Shown here: positions 33,559 through 45,189 of the stretch, one piece after another
How the letters are laid out: each line of letters begins with the position of its first letter
How positions within the stretch are numbered: the first letter of the stretch is position 1
Source: Cyrtodaria siliqua
Lineage: Eukaryota > Mollusca > Bivalvia > Adapedonta > Hiatellidae
Reading direction: 5' to 3'
DNA length: 64,000 bases
Assembly: GCA_037043455.1 (NCBI GenBank)
Contig: JAWPHD010000003.1
Span: forward strand, 620,001-684,000
Notes under the pieces: generated by a model
Database searches by the model: none
Told to the model about the DNA's origin: nothing
What the model saw: only the letters and a program-made list of their open reading frames with translations
Position numbers and translations under genes: made by a program

Positions 33559-34416
33559 TTAGATTGATTGTACTTTAATGGTATACTGAAGGACTAATTT
33601 GTCCTGTCTATGAGACAGTAATGGTTCATTAGCTTCAACATATAGACTTTCTGCTGGTGATGTACGAAAGGCTCCTAAGGCGAGTCGTAATCCACGATTA
33701 TGTATAGGATCGAGCATCTGCAAGTACTTGCGAGTCGATCCATATACTATTGTTCCGTAGTCCAGCTTGGATCTGATAAGAGATCTATGAAGTCGTAAGA
33801 GGACTTTTCGATCTGCTCCCCAATTAGTGTTTGTAATAACTGTAAGTAAGTTAAGAGCCTTAAGGCATTTGGCTTTCAAGTATTGAAAATGTGGTATAAA
33901 CGTTAATTTACGGTCAAAAATAAGACCTTGGAATTTTGTCTCATCCACTACTAGTAAGGGTGAACCACCCAGTGTTAGATGAGGGTCTTCGTGATGTTTG
34001 CGTAGTTGACAAAAGTGCATACAATTGGTTTTAGATTTAGAAAATTTAAAACCATTTTCATCAGACCAGGTATGAAGTTTATTGAGACATTGCTGTAGTT
34101 GTCTCTCAATAGTATTCATGTTTTTAGCACGATAACATATAACAAAGTCGTCAACATATAGAGAAAAATCCACACCTGGATTGATGCATTTTACTATACT
34201 GTTAATCTTTATATTAAAAAGCGTGACAGAGAGTATGCTGCCCTGTGGAACACCCATCTCCTGTTCGTGAATATCAGAGAGGGTTGAACCCATTCGGACA
34301 CGAAACTGTCTATCATCTAAGAATTTCTCTATAAAAACGGGTAATCGGCCTCTAAGACCAAGGTCATGAAGATCATTCATAATACCGTACTTCCATGCAG
34401 TATCATACGCTAGCAC
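33559..34416 (-). pseudogene. LINE reverse transcriptase (I/Nimb-type), lacks motif A start
   Basis: 285 codons open. It starts at LAYDTAWKYGIMNDLHDLGL, just after the usual catalytic FDLEK part of motif A, which is lost by 5' truncation. Motif B QEMGVPQGSILSVTLF, motif C FSLYVDDFVICY (catalytic YVDD intact), KFSKSKTNCMHF, ETKFQGLIFDRKLTFIPH, and thumb-region LDYGTIVYGS and GAFRTSPAESLYVEANEP follow. After position 33,559 the frame continues through FDRKPKVIRPFGLRI to a stop before the RNase H. No start codon of its own; the ATG at 34,416 is not real. Confidence 0.9.
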
Positions 34417-34440
34417 AAGACATAGATCTCTCCTATATTT

Positions 34441-34600
34441 TTTGTAGCGATAGCTTATGGGCCTCTACCAAGTTTGTTCAAATGGTGACCCTGAGGTCAA
34501 ATCTTGCCCCATCTCGGGGTCACAGTTTTACATAGAATTATACAGGGAAATCGTTTAAAAAAAATAAATCCAAAACCGCTTGGACACATATTAAATCAGT
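34441..34600 (+). repeat. Diverged unit of family W
   Basis: GGGCCTCTACCAAGTTTGTT, CGGGGTCACAGTTTTACATA and CCAAAACCGCTTGGA. A short perfect hairpin (GCGTGCAATAT..ATATTGCACGC) lies downstream at 34,713-34,740. Confidence 0.6.
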
Positions 34601-35148
34601 GCAACACCCAAGGTTAAAAAATCTTCTTCAAATGGACCAATGAAAAGATGTTGACAGTTTGTGTTTTTATTGAATACTTTCATATTGTCCCGTTTAGTTT
34701 GCATTGAGCTAAGCGTGCAATATTCTACGATATTGCACGCATTGATATTGCACGGGAACTTTTGCTCGTGCTTGCTAAGAGCCGCGAAATAGAAATAAGG
34801 AACTACTTTCAAATATTAATAATAACGGTATCCTTCCTATAGTGGCAACAAAAAAATACGAGTTTTTTTTCAACCTTTTATGGCAAAAATTGATAAAATA
34901 ATTCAAATGGTCCCTCACCCACTGTTTTTAACGTCATCGAATGGTAAACAAACTTCAGAAAATCGCTTGATTTTTTTAATGACGTCATTCGACGTCGACG
35001 TCGTTTTCGCGCAAAATAATCATCCACACAAAATGAAACTGAATGGCAAGATAGGAATCAAAAGCTATAAAAATAACACAAATACAATGAAAAGTAATAG
35101 TCATACAATTAACATTGATCAAAAACAATATGAAAGTATACAATAAAA

Positions 35149-35280
35149 AGGTTATTGAATTTGTATGGCTAAATATTACTTGGAACTCGTTGTTTTGGCG
35201 CAGGACGACTCGCAAGCTCGTCGTCCTTTGCCAAAACAACTCGTTCCAAGTAATATTTAGCCATACAAATGCAATAACCT
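35149..35280. repeat. 132-bp near-perfect foldback hairpin
   Basis: Left arm AGGTTATTGAATTTGTATGG..AATATTACTTGGAAC pairs with GTTCCAAGTAATATT..CCATACAAATGCAATAACCT. The inner stem TGTTTTGGCG..GACGACTCG runs to the apex CAAG. Confidence 0.9.
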
Positions 35281-35465
35281 ATAATACATGATCGCTAACT
35301 CCTAGTCTGTAAAAGTTGTACAATCAAGTGTTGTATCAATATGGATATTTAACATGTTTTACATAGACTTATATTTGGAATTAAAAATAATCTTCTCTGA
35401 AAACACAAGGCGTAGCGTTCTAATATATTGTAAAAACATTAGCTGATGGTCCTCTGTCAAAAATA

Positions 35466-36056
35466 TAGTATGATGAAGGACCTTTGGAAACAGCCGAACA
35501 CGACACATACAAAATATTGCAGTCTTCGTTTGATTTAGACAGTTCATGAACGGTAGTGAAATATTCTAGCTACCGCTCATGCCCTCTAGCCCCGGGTTGA
35601 GCAGAATTCAAATTTCATAAAATCAATAGTACATAATTTTAACCATCCTGAAGATGGCATGCATATGGCAGTGGACATAGAGATTTTCTTCCCCCATGTC
35701 CAGCGGCGTATGGTCCCAGTATCTCACAAAATACTATACCCCGAAGAGCGAAATAAACAAAATGGAATTTAGTTGGGAGCAGCGGTTATGAAGCCTGCAT
35801 ATCACAAGTATCAGCCAAAAGTCTAAATTAAAAAGCATTACATCCTATGAGTGGTTAAACAATAGCCAGGGCATTTTTTCGGCCGGAGTAGTGAAACCAC
35901 CGATTCGAAAATTAAGTAAGAAAACAAAAGAAATTGAAAATGTACCACCGATAACTAATTACAAGAATCTGGCTCAGCGATCTCCAAAGATCGAATGAAT
36001 AACAGTACTGATTACAAGTGCGGGGAGACGTTTTACTGCCGCCACACTGCACAAGC
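35466..36056 (+). repeat. Double-hairpin repeat family X, longest copy (X5)
   Basis: ATGATGAAGGACCTTTGGAA, CGACACATACAAAATATT, hairpin 1, hairpin 2 (GAACGGTAG..CTACCGCTC), GCCCTCTAGCCCCGGGTTGA, AGCAGCGGTTATGAAGCC, GAGTGGTTAAACAATAGCC and the 3' end GCCGCCACACTGCACAAGC. About 590 bp, no ORF. Confidence 0.8.
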
Positions 36057-36069
36057 AATGCCACTGTGC

Positions 36070-36480
36070 TATATAAAAGAGTAATTTGTTCAAATGGTGA
36101 CGCTTGGTTCCAATCTGGCCCGGCCCCGGTGTCACAGTTGCATAGACTTATATAGGAAAACCTTTTAAAAATATTCTTCTCCGAAACTGCTTGATCAGTT
36201 TAGACCAACCTAGAATTTGAGCAACGCCCCATACAAGATGGCTGCCATTGGGATGGGTGGGGTTGGGAGGGCAGGGATTGGAGGTAAACAACTTCTCAGA
36301 AAACGCTTGGCCAATTCTGACCAAATTTCACATGGATAATACTGTGGTCAATGCCTTTCAAAGTTAAACAAGTTTGGTCAATGCGACATCAAGATGGCCA
36401 TTATTATCATGTCTCCTCAAAATCTTAAAAAATATCTTCTTCTAATGAACCACTTATATAATAGATTTGTTCTGTTGGTG
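36070..36480 (+). repeat. Diverged family W units
   Basis: TTTGTTCAAATGGTGACGC, ATAGACTTATATAGGAAAACC, CCGAAACTGCTTGAT, then a second partial unit with AGAAAACGCTTGGCCAATTC and AAGATGGCC. Confidence 0.6.
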
Positions 36481-36924
36481 AGCAGAAAAAAATAAACAGA
36501 TTTTGACAATACCTGGTAAGACGTATTAGTATCAAGTCTAGTCGTTGAAGTGTTCCGGTCCATCAACTACGAAAGTATAAGACACACTCATGATTCTTAA
36601 AAACTATATGTTTCAATGAAAACAAGTCTGAAAATTCATCATTTGTTGTCATGTTCATTACCATTTGTCATATTTTGATACTGCACTGTAAAACCCAATA
36701 ATAATTGACATTAATTGTGGTATATTACAGCTGCTGGTTTTACCTTTAAACAAATGTGTTGAAATAAAACTGGTATACTTGGCGTTTTCTAAACCGTTCT
36801 TTGTTATGTAATGCCTGCGGGTAGCAGTAGGTTCAATACAGTTGACCTTAATTTTTTGATAGACTAATCGAATCTGTAACTTCTATTCACAATTAAACCA
36901 ATAGCCGTGCAACATACTGTTAGC

Positions 36925-37190
36925 ATGTGATTTTAATAGTCGTACTTTTGATAAGCCATAATATGTTACCTTTGACACAAATGACTCGTTTGAATTTTTA
37001 CCAGATGACTATGAAATAGATAGGTTTCATCCAAGATATTCCCAAAATATTTGTCATGTTAATAAAAATGGAATAGAGATTTTAGATTTGTGTTGGCAAA
37101 CTGGTCTACTAATTTTAAATGGACTGATAGGTAACGATGCAGGAATAGGAAAATACTTATTTGTAGGACATAGAGGATGTAGTCTTTACA
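36925..37190 (+). pseudogene. LINE APE endonuclease C-terminal fragment
   Basis: Frame reads ILLACDFNSRTFDKP (the conserved DFNSR motif), a stop, YVTFDTNDSFEFLPDDYEID, HVNKNGIEILDLCWQTGLLI and LNGLIGNDAGIGKYLFVGH: the catalytic-core end of a CR1/L2-type endonuclease. No RT follows; Naiad copy C starts about 100 bp downstream. Confidence 0.75.
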
Positions 37191-37299
37191 CGTAAATTAT
37201 CGATCAATTTATCACGAATTAATCTTCATTCGGCATCTACCGTTCATATTCCTGGCACTAATTCTATATTCAGAAATACTGCTTCTATTAAATTAACAC

Positions 37300-40200
37300 C
37301 ACTTAAAATTCTGTACTTAATCGATATAAAGTTAGACCATCAGTTAATGTTAATAAGTTAAACAGTAGACGTACGTTCTGACCCTCTATCCGTAAGTGCA
37401 ACTCGAAAAGGTGTAGTGCGTGTAAATACTTGTCGCAAAAGTCCACTATTAAGTCCAATACCAATGGTAGAGAGTTTAGTGTCAGTATACCTTCAGACAT
37501 TAACTGATCCTCAAGTAATATCGTTTATGTTTTGACCTGAAATCATCCTAAATGTGTAGGCCAAACTGGTCGATCCATGAAATTCGTTTTCGTGAACATT
37601 TATATAAAATGCGTCAGTCGAAACGATTTAAAAACTTTATTTATACACACTTTAGGGATTCGGGGCATTCCATAGATGATGTTAGCATTCAGCCCGTGGA
37701 ATATATTGAATTTGATAATACTGCTACGAAAGGTTACAAGATACAAGCTAGATATATTGCTGAACTCAAATGGTTAAAGCATTTACAAACTCCTCATCCA
37801 TTGGGGTTAAACGATACCATTTATCAAGAAGGAAACATTTCCATACCCCAGATATATATCCTTTTCGCATATTGTCTATTCGTAAACGTAAACGACGGTC
37901 ACATGGTCTCCGGAAGAACCATAATCTTAAACGTAAATTTAAGAAAGTCTTTACTGTTGCAGACCTTTATTCTATTTATAAAAATTCGAGTAGATACGCC
38001 CTCCTTAGCAAAGTAGTCTGTCTTTTTCTTGCTTACAGAAACTTGACGAAGAAGCGGATGCCATTTATGTCCGTACTAATCCATTATATGAGGTTGCATC
38101 TATTTTTCAAAGTTACACGCAACATATGTTGCGTCCACATATAGATGCTCCATCTGACCATCCAAGGCATTTTTTGAAGATAACTTATGTTGATAAAGGC
38201 ATCGATTTCATTAATTTAGCCGCTATTTTTAATGATATGCAGGTGACTGACAACATTCCAAAGTATTTCAAAAATATTGAGACTCTTGTTATATGTTACA
38301 AGTATAAGAAATCTACTAGAAATCTTATTTTCAATTATAATAGGATCGTTTCTGATCTTGAGATCGAGACATCTATTCCTACTGATTGAGATTGTCAAAA
38401 TTCTAAATTTTGTTACGAACCTGCCGGTCACATTCTTACTGGAAATCTTGATGTAATTGAGGATAAGAGGATTCGGCATTTAATTGCCAAAAGGCCTAAG
38501 TATCGCCTTCTATCTGATATTGATTTTAATGCCTGTCGCAATGAAATTGCGGGTTCTTTAATGGATTTCTGTACAAAGTGGTGTAAGCGAGAAAAAGCAG
38601 ATAAACATGCAATTACTGCTTGGATGAAAACTATTTCAGAAATTGTTGAATTACGTATTTTACTTTACGAATCAAATCCATCCCTGCTTCCACGGCCTTC
38701 CACTTACAATTTACGACACCTTAAGAAGGGTTTTCAGAATTTACATACTAAATTTGCTCTAGTTCCAGCAGACAAAGCTTCCAACAATATAATTATTGTC
38801 TGACGACTACATTATATCAATACTTTGAATGCTGAGCTAGCGAGCAATTCTGCTTATCTAACTACACCTCTGCTGGAGACGGACATTGTTTCCCAGCATG
38901 TGACCTTAATGGAGACTATAAAGGTTTCTGTAATTAGTAAGCAGACGAAGCTCCCTACAATGTACTGGATACCCAAACTTCACAAGATTCCTTACAAAGC
39001 ACGTTTTATCGCTAATTCTAGTTCATGTACCACGACCAATATATCAAAACTATTGACTTCCTGACTTTCCCCGATTGAAGAACATATTGTACAATATTGC
39101 GGAAAGGCCTTCGAGAACTCAGGAATCAATCTGTTTTGGTCTATCAAAAACTCTGGAGAAGTTCTTGACAAACTACGGTGTAGCATTTTCATGCCTCTTC
39201 TCTAAGCACCTACGACTTTTCTACACTGTATACTACACTGCCACATAATCTTATCAAAGAAAAATTGCTTCAGCTTATTCAAAAGCATTTGCTAGAGAGG
39301 GTACAACTTTTCTAGCTTGTAATAATGTCAGGGCTTCCTTTACTAACGCCCCCAAATTGATAAGTATAATATGTGGACTTGTACTGATGTTTGTAGAGCC
39401 TTATCTTTTCTTCTCGATTACATCTTTATAAGATACGGTAAAACTATTTACCGCCAGGTTATTGGTATTCCTATGGGTACTAACTGTGCGCCACTTGTTG
39501 CAGATTTGTTTTTGTACTGCTATGAAAGAGTTTTATGTTGAGTTTGTCAACTGCTAGCCAGGGTGAAATTATTGATGCCTTTAATAATACTTCTCGGTAT
39601 CTTGATAACATACTCAATATTGATAATCCGTTCTTTGCTCATATGGTTACTAACATTTATCCACAAGAGCTCACGTTGAATAAAGACAGTTAGGATACAG
39701 TAGCAGCATTTCTCGATATTCATCTCTCGATTTCAAATGATTGTATTCATACTAAAATCTATGATAAGAGAGATGATTTCAATTTTAACATCGTTAACTA
39801 TCCACACCTGGATGGAGATGTACCTCGTGCTACCTCATATGGGGTGTATATCTCCAAGCTCATTCGAATTGCTAGAGCGTGTAATAATGTTATATACTTC
39901 AATGATCAAAATCAAGTTTTACAAGTAAACTTCTTCAGCAGGGCTTTCGTCATCACAAACTACGTAGATCTTTCTCTAAATTCTACCGCCGCAACGAGAA
40001 CCTGCTGGAAAAGTACAACTCCAACCTTAAAACACTTCTGCGACTAGGCATATCACAACCCTCATTTTATGGAGATGTGGTCTATAAACTTCGAAAGTTA
40101 AAGGGGTCTGACGGGTTTTCTGACCGCTTTACAAATTTAATCAGGAAGTTCGTCAGAAAAGGATATAACCCTTTGGTTTTACAGCGCACTGCATGTTTAG

Positions 40201-40380
40201 TGTTTGACCCCTCTACAGTCAGTCATTACGCTTCACTTTTCACTTGTGCGATGTCTGGACTACGTCTTGGGACTCTATGATTGTACCTACTAAAACCCCA
40301 ACTAAGGGAGGTGGGTGCATGAGCTTTCGTCCCTTGTGTTTTCTGGTCGTACTCTAGATTGGTGTTTTCTTAAGCTGCCA
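37300..40380 (+). pseudogene. Penelope-like element (Naiad-type): N-terminal GIY-YIG region plus RT, copy C; in-frame TGA codons
   Basis: Order: IRKCNSKRCSACKYL and SNIVYVLT, KCVGQTGRSMK, then IRFREHLYKMRQSKRFKNFI (GIY-YIG-like, 37,380-37,700). Next IRKRKRRSHGLRKN, GIDFINLAAIFNDMQ, then KFALVPADKASNNIIIV (DKA motif), QTKLPTMYWIPKLHKIPYKA, STYDFSTLYTTLPHNLIKEK, YGKTIYRQVIGIPMGTNCAP, SRYLDNILNIDNP (catalytic YLDD altered to YLDN, 39,598), KIYDKRDDFNFNIVN and the terminal DSMIVPTK. In-frame TGAs lie at 37,378, 37,504, 37,537, 38,387, 38,801 and 39,062; one TAG at 39,691; several frameshifts. A nuclease N-terminal to the RT is the permuted order reported, from memory, for Naiad/Chlamys Penelope-like elements. 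The copy is dead. Confidence 0.85.
40269..40335 (+). promoter_or_regulatory. SECIS-like hairpin at the 3' end of Naiad copy C
   Basis: GGGAC(40,269)-TCT-ATGA(40,277)-T-TGTACCTAC-TAAAA-CCCC-loop-GGGAG-GTGGGTGCA-TGA(40,320)-GCTTTC-GTCCC(40,331). The nine bases after ATGA-T pair completely with GTGGGTGCA (two G-U pairs). Helix I is GGGAC/GTCCC, unpaired AA lies 12 nt after ATGA, and a CCC/GGG ministem caps it. This is the ATGA..AA..GA layout of a form-2 eukaryotic SECIS. It overlaps codons for the conserved DSMIVPT end, so chance or coding constraint is possible. Confidence 0.5.
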
Positions 40381-40599
40381 CTACTATGGTTGTTCATTAC
40401 GATTCTGGATACATCCTGAGATGTTTATTATGTCGTATGTGTATCTTTAGTCAGTTTCTCTGGATGTGGACTTTATTGTTAGAGAATTCCTTTTGATGGG
40501 ATGTAGTTTTGTTTACACTGTCTTATCTATTTGGGCGCTGAAGACAGGATAATAGCGAGGATTGTGCGCATGTAAAATCGATTCAAGCTAACCAGTGGG

Positions 40600-41215
40600 C
40601 CTTATTGCCTACTGACCGTTCCAAGTCGGTAACCCTGTCTTCACCACCCTTTCTGTTGTTTTTTGTCTCTTTCACTGCAGTTTCAAGTCCTTGTTTGCGG
40701 TGCAGTGCGGACCAACGGTGCCATTGCGTTCGGACGCTGTGGTTTCTATAGGACCCTATATATCATTTTGATGTTTGTCTATGATCTTTCTTGTCGTGCC
40801 CTTAATGGTTTATTCTCTTGTTGGTCTGGCTTCTGCCAAGTCATTGAGTACCTTCATTGTGGCTTTCTAGGCTATTTGTTTTTATACAATATTTACACGA
40901 GCATATTTGTGTTTTACTTATATTGCCTATTGAGGCTGCCTTGTTGGTTAGATATTAGATCATGGTGGGGATTTCTTTATTTACATTGTCCTGTTTTAAT
41001 GGGATGACAGTAGGGTAAATGTGAGCTTTGGTACACTCTAGCACCGGTTTAAACCGTTCCAAGGCGGTAGCCCCATTGTCAACCATTTTGTGTTTGGGAT
41101 GTCGTTTGTATTCATTATTACTTTTGCCTTCTTGTTTGTTTGCGTGTTTGTTTCTGTGTTTTGTGGTTGACTGTCCTCCTTGAATGCTACTTTCCCTGTC
41201 CGATAGTTTTATATT
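40600..41215 (-). mobile_element. Dispersed repeat family Z, near full length plus an adjoining fragment (copy Z12)
   Basis: 40,600-40,680 holds CTACTGACCGTTCCAAGTCG (Z hairpin region). 40,765-41,215 runs from TTGTCGTGCCCTTAATGG through TTCTGCCAAGTCATTGAGTA, AGCACCGGTTTAAACCGTTC, AAGGCGGTAGCCCC and GTGGTTGACTGTCC to ACTTTCCCTGTCCGATAG. Confidence 0.75.
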
Positions 41216-41394
41216 TCTTTGTTGTTTATATTGTTGTTTTGAGTCTTTCTATCCATATTTTACACGACCCTAACCTAACATCACAATAGTATAACCTTCT
41301 CTATTATTAATTAAATAGGAATACAAATAATATTGCATTACGTTTTTAACAGAAAAAAAATTTCATGTAAATACTTAGAATTGTAAATATGTTT

Positions 41395-41475
41395 ATTGCT
41401 ATGTCATATGTTCTATGAAAATATGCATTTGTAGTATCTCACGGGCCTATGGCTTATTGATTTATGAATAAAATC
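41395..41475 (+). repeat. Probable LINE 3' tail
   Basis: GGGCCTATGGCTTATTGATT followed by TATGAATAAAATCTTCTTCTT: a CR1/L2-type 3' end with a CTT microsatellite. No coding part attached. Confidence 0.35.
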
Positions 41476-41654
41476 TTCTTCTTTTTTGTTTAAACCAATA
41501 TATTATATTTATTGTCGAGCCTGTTTACGCAGCTTGACATCAATGATCATAAAGTCATTCATGTGTGTCAGTCCGTTAGTTCGTGCATACATGTTTACAC
41601 TCTATATCCTTCAGATTTTGATCGTATCTTTGCCAAACTTGTTTAAAGTGTATT

Positions 41655-41900
41655 GATAAAACAAAGAAAACCAACTCACCGCTTCGGGTTCGAATCCCAC
41701 TGGGAGCTCGACTTGTAATTGAGGGAGTGTCGATTCTTACGGATGGCTGGAGGTGTACAGTACTGGTTATATCCAAGAACAGTGGGTGGTCTGCCTCAAC
41801 CATAAACAAATCGACCATCATATATAACTTTACATGTGTTGAAAATGACATAAAACGCCATACAAACAAACAAACAATCCGAAAACCCACATATCAGTAA
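41655..41900 (+). mobile_element. SINE family T, fullest copy (T1)
   Basis: B box GGGTTCGAATCCCACTGGGA, then CTCGACTTGTAATTGAGG, CGATTCTTACGGATGGCTGG, AGGTGTACAGTACTGG, GTGGTCTGCCTCAACC and a tail with AAAATGACATAAAACGCC followed by CAAACAAACAAACAA. Confidence 0.75.
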
Positions 41901-43449
41901 AGTGATTTAGGCCCATTTGGGCCTCTTGTTATTAATACAATTATACCCAAGGTTGGAATTCCCAATCTGAACCGGATACTCATCATTTTTCGTGCATATC
42001 ATTGACCAAATTCTACCCAGAGTACACTCGTTCCTCATTTGACTCTGTCAAAGTCAAAGGAAATAGGGCGAAGGGTTAGGTCACGTGATTATTCCGAAAA
42101 GTTATGACGATGTTTATAATAAATCCTTTTGCATGATCTGCAAAGATAAAATATAGACCTATATTAAATAATTTCAATTTTCATTTCTATGAGTTAATTT
42201 TTTTAATAAGTTTCTGCTATCGAGCTTCGGTTTGAAATGTTAACATATGGGTTTCGATTGAGGAGACCTAAGTACGTATTATTTGTGTAGTAAAATAGTA
42301 CCGACTAAAACTAAATTGCTTTCATGCATTATTTCAAATTTTGCAACATCTAATTTGTATATATTCAGAAAATTATATTTAAACTAGAAATAAATAAGTT
42401 TCAGGCAAACATATTCCAATTTAACAGGTTTTACCAAAATTTTATAATTTAGTAGTTAGCAGATATATGTGAGTTCAAGGAACGATAACTCTGCGTGGAG
42501 ATTGATCATTGACATTGTGTTCTATAGGTTGCAGAAAACTAAATACTTTCCCATAGACCTCCTGTTGCACCTGTCAGCTAATATCTCAAGAATTATACAC
42601 CAGATTTTCTTTAAATTACCTTATTTCATAGATATTTCCATCACAAAGCCTTTGAAAGTGTGAAAAAGACAATTTTTTCTGCTCAAACTCTCTGCACATG
42701 TCTGTGTTTACAAACACTATTGAATCCGCACTGAATATTGACATGCAATTTCAATGGATGTTAAATTTTCAAAAACATTAAAAAATATTTTTTTATTTAA
42801 TTTAATGATCCTAGCTGATAGGGATTATTTTACCTATAGTTTATCCTTCCTGAAAATGCATATTGAATATTTCAAAGTTATATCTGCTGACCTCTGTGAA
42901 CTCTGTGAACTTTCACTTCTGTACTGAATCGTACACAACAAAAGGCGGGGCTTCAGCCAGGCTATATTTAGCTGTACGCAACCTTTAACGCTTTACGCAT
43001 TGACGTCATGCCAGTGCCGACGTAATGACGTCATTGTTGATACGCGTGACTTTTTTCCATCGCCCACGTGTGCAATAAATGTGTTTTCTGCATATTGCTT
43101 TAAATTAACACAGACCTACTAGACAAACCGTGACGTAAAATAACACTGCAACCACGTTGAAGTCACTGTCCCTATTTACAAATTGATCCGGTATTGACAT
43201 AAGCAGTGGGGTATTTCATCAGGAAACTATGTGTGATCAGCGATGTCAAATTTCATTTACATTAGTGTATTAGAGGAGTTAACAAGCCATCTAGAAATGT
43301 AAAGCTTTCATAGTTTATCTGCAAGTAAACAACAGCTACAGGCCCGTAGTCACGCTGAGGCACAGCGAGACAGTTTCCTCGGTGGAATTTTGGGAAGATA
43401 CCAACAATTGAATAAGGCCTTCAAATGAAATGTCAGATAAAATCACCAG
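41901..43449. other. No feature recognised
   Basis: AT-rich, no convincing frame. TGACGTCA-type sites occur near 43,000-43,030. Confidence 0.35.
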
Positions 43450-43562
43450 ACTAGCTAGCATATTTCACTGCCGCTCATGAACAGTCCCAATCAAACCGAG
43501 ACTGCAATATTTCGTATGTGTCGTGCTCGGCCGTTTCCAAAGGTCCATTATCATACTCTTGA
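43450..43562 (-). repeat. Double-hairpin repeat family X fragment (copy X6)
   Basis: The minus strand reads GAGTATGATAATGGACC, CGACACATACGAAATATTGC, hairpin 1 (CAGTCTC..GGACTG) and GAGCGGCAGTGAAATATGC, and then stops. Confidence 0.75.
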
Positions 43563-44844
43563 CTACATTTGTCTAACTTGAAACTGATAATCTTGCCCGA
43601 GAATGCACTAAAATGCAGGAAATCACATGTAGAAATTTAAAGTGAACTGCCCACCCTTTTTTAGGCCTTGAGCCAGGACCCAAAATTTTCGATATTGTTA
43701 TCAACTCAAGGGACAAATTCTACCATCACTTTTTTAAAGGAGCATTTTGGTTACATTTTACCATGATAGCAATCTGGAACAGGTAGCTTACATAAAAACA
43801 TTTCGAACAATAATAGGTTATCATTGTAGCGCTTTCATCTAATTGTTTGATGTTCATTTTTGCATGTCATGTTTATGTGAATAATTTTTGAGGTATTTTA
43901 AAAGATGCAATTAAGTTTGCAATTCATTTAGTTATATAATGAGCAAATAAGCTCTGTTTAACATAGAATTCTGTTTATAATCTCTATTTTGCTTCAAACT
44001 GTAAGTCAATTTACCCCACCCACTATTGCCACATTTTTATGCATTTAGTTTAATTGATATTGTTTACATTATATGTGTAAACTTATACGAATGACTAATT
44101 TACAACCTTTCTATGATGACTTAAATGATATTATTATATCAAGTAGGGATTTTTAGGATAGATTAATGAAATTATGTACTTTGCAACGTTCAATCGTTCA
44201 TAATATTGCATATATGTGTTCAGTGATGCACACGCTGAGCTGGAAATAGCTGAATTGGAAATAGAAGCCTTCCTCATAGTAACTGCAACCTCACTATTAC
44301 TTTTCGGATATAGACATCTATGCCGAAAACGACGCAAACAGTCCAAATGATTCTAGAAATGTGCGGTTTTACGCTTTTCATAACATTTAATTCGGTCTTA
44401 TATTTGTATATGTATGCGCTATTTCAATACTTATTATGATTAAACATTTGGATTCTGTATTATATATAAAGACATGAATTAAAAGTAAAAAATGCAACTT
44501 GCAACACAAAATCATATTAGATGTCTATTTCAACGCTTTTTAATAGTAGTATATGTATAGTTAATGATTTTAACACCTGAATTACCTCACCCACATAAAT
44601 CACCATGAATAATTTTGCATATGAAATGTAAAACTATTATGTATTTGCATGAACCGTTTTTGTGTCAATACTCAAAATAAAATAGAGAGGAATTTTAAGA
44701 CCACTGTACTAACCACTTACCGTGGCAACTATTCGTTAGTATTGGTGCAGTTGTTACAATAGCGCCTGATTTAAGATATGTATCATAATAAAGGCTGTGA
44801 TGTCCTTCGTACTTGATTTATAGTAAGGAATTAATCATGGATTG

Positions 44845-44985
44845 GGACTATTAGTAGTATCAACTCTTTTTGCGCACACAAGACAGGTATGTAAAAGAAG
44901 GATCGTTGCCAATGCAGAGGTAACAGTGCCAAAAATGACAAATACTTGTATTGCCTTAAACCGGTCATCATTTATCTGTATGCAT
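44845..44985 (-). CDS. Possible terminal exon with a membrane segment (tentative)
   Basis: On the minus strand a TGCATACAG acceptor-like site is followed by an open stretch DDRFKAIQVFVIFGTVTSAL then ATILLLHTCLVCAKR and a stop after TTNSPNP. It has a ~20-residue hydrophobic helix with flanking charges, as in the last segment of four-helix membrane proteins. The polypyrimidine tract is weak and no partner exon is certain (an open stretch at 44,134-44,346, same strand, is a candidate). Could be chance. Confidence 0.2.
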
Positions 44986-45189
44986 GAGTATTTACTCCGA
45001 AATATTTTGTGAAAATGTAAAGTTTTACCCTTTATTTTGTGGGTGAGACTTTTCAATAATGTTATTTAGAGCCACCCCAGAGAGAGGGAGGAGTGGGTGG
45101 GATGATACCTAGCAATATAGGAACCTGCCCTACTTCTACTAATGAAAAAAGTCATATGTTTCTTTAATGTAATCGGAGAAGAAAAATGC

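Larger units (their letters stand above)
32262..34440 (-). mobile_element. 5'-truncated I/Nimb-type LINE (RT, RNase H, terminal Cys-His knuckle)
   Basis: Minus-strand order: RT (from within motif A), linker, RNase H, CxxC..H..C knuckle, 3' UTR with GCCCGTTGGCGGGC (32,457-32,470), then GACGTGCCGTAAAACACCAT followed by a short ATTC-type tail at about 32,262-32,285. The 5' end at 34,440 abuts a W unit. RNase H at the end of ORF2 and a terminal Cys-His motif are features of the I group (I, Nimb and relatives); exact clade is inference. Confidence 0.8.

Noticed and set aside
9535..36056. X repeats as Helitron 3' ends (hairpin then CTAG)
   Set aside because: The hairpin is internal, sequence continues for several hundred bp, and no A/T target or conserved TC start is visible.
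39530..39545. A further TGA at 39,536 as a selenocysteine site
   Set aside because: It is read only in the frame abandoned at a frameshift; the continuing frame (FMLSLSTASQ) bypasses it.
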